In this document: positions 30,107 through 30,274 of the stretch, in pieces
Layout of the letters: the number at the start of each line of letters is the position of its first letter
Numbering within the stretch: position 1 is the first letter of the stretch
Source: Firmicutes bacterium UBA5496
Lineage (GTDB): Bacteria > Bacillota > Proteinivoracia > UBA4975
Assembly: GCA_002427015.1 (NCBI GenBank)
Contig: DIPE01000086.1
Span: 1 to 30,274, forward strand
Direction of reading: 5' to 3'
DNA: 30,274 bases
Translations under genes and position numbers: made by a program
Notes under the pieces: generated by a model
Seen by the model: the letters and a program-made list of their open reading frames with translations, nothing else
Told to the model about the DNA's origin: nothing
Database searches by the model: none

Positions 30107-30274
30107 TTATAGGCTCAGGAATAAGTTGACGAATACCGGCACTGCCAGGGACAGCACTCCACCGGCAAAAAAAGCCAAGGGAGCATACTCCCGCCCCGCC
30201 CCCCGGGAAATTATCGGCAGCAGGACATCCATGGCGGTAGCGCCCGCGGGGGCAATGGCCGGCACCGGTCCCAG
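30107..30274 (-). CDS. Partial C-terminus of a LysO-like lysine exporter
   Basis: Fifty-five codons and a TAA stop are in frame to the right edge. The translated end contains AGATAMDVLLPIISR, then REYAPLAFFAGGVLSLAVPVFVNLFLSL. A GATxMD-type segment followed by a final hydrophobic helix recalls the C-terminus of LysO (DUF340) family inner-membrane lysine exporters. This is recognition by pattern only; the rest of the gene is outside the window. It converges on the Mrr-like gene. Confidence 0.55.
   Translation of the reverse strand: MGPVPAIAPAGATAMDVLLPIISRGAGREYAPLAFFAGGVLSLAVPVFVNLFLSL

Overview
The window reads as chromosomal DNA of a Gram-positive anaerobe of the Firmicutes, Clostridia-like, with moderate to fairly high GC. 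The support is a T-box leader in front of tyrS, strong AGGAGG-type ribosome sites, frequent GTG/TTG starts, lipoprotein signals instead of outer-membrane functions, a LysM repeat protein, PepF, and a DUF3798-type transporter operon. I see no phage genes, transposase, CRISPR array, rRNA or tRNA. Coding density is high and no gene-free stretch exceeds 300 bases.

Left part (1-15.1 kb, all minus strand). Transcription runs right to left. An extended -10 promoter at about 11.1 kb starts a compact overlapping gene set: a degenerate SF1 helicase-like ATPase (9117-11084), an intact UvrD/PcrA-type helicase (7001-9142), a RecB-family PD-(D/E)XK nuclease with four cysteines placed for an Fe-S cluster (6229-7011), and RecJ (3998-6232). 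This has the parts of AddAB/RecBCD in separate polypeptides plus a 5'-3' exonuclease, and is the most interesting system here. Downstream follow a SurA_N-like lipoprotein, a Nudix hydrolase, a LysM repeat protein with its own terminator, and one half of a heterodimeric ABC exporter. Upstream of the repair cluster is a FtsX-type permease plus ATPase pair with its own promoter (11.2-15.1 kb), separated from it by a long REP-like hairpin.

Middle (15.2-21.1 kb, minus strand). tyrS is preceded by a promoter and a T-box leader with a UAC (Tyr) specifier. It is followed by pepF, an unrecognised 136-residue protein and a membrane-anchored Mrr-like protein with altered catalytic residues, ending at a terminator. 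Upstream lie plsC and a small membrane-anchored protein, each with a recognisable promoter.

Right part (21.2-30.1 kb, plus strand). A lipoprotein of DUF3798 type, a double-NBD ATPase and two permeases form an ABC importer with BMP/sugar-nucleoside importer architecture and unknown substrate. An intercistronic hairpin follows the binding-protein gene. Then come a ZIP metal transporter, a D-Ala-D-Ala carboxypeptidase and a second membrane-anchored Mrr-like protein with intact catalytic residues and a repetitive Pro/Glu linker. A bidirectional terminator separates it from a convergent partial gene at the right edge that looks like the C-terminus of a LysO-type lysine exporter.
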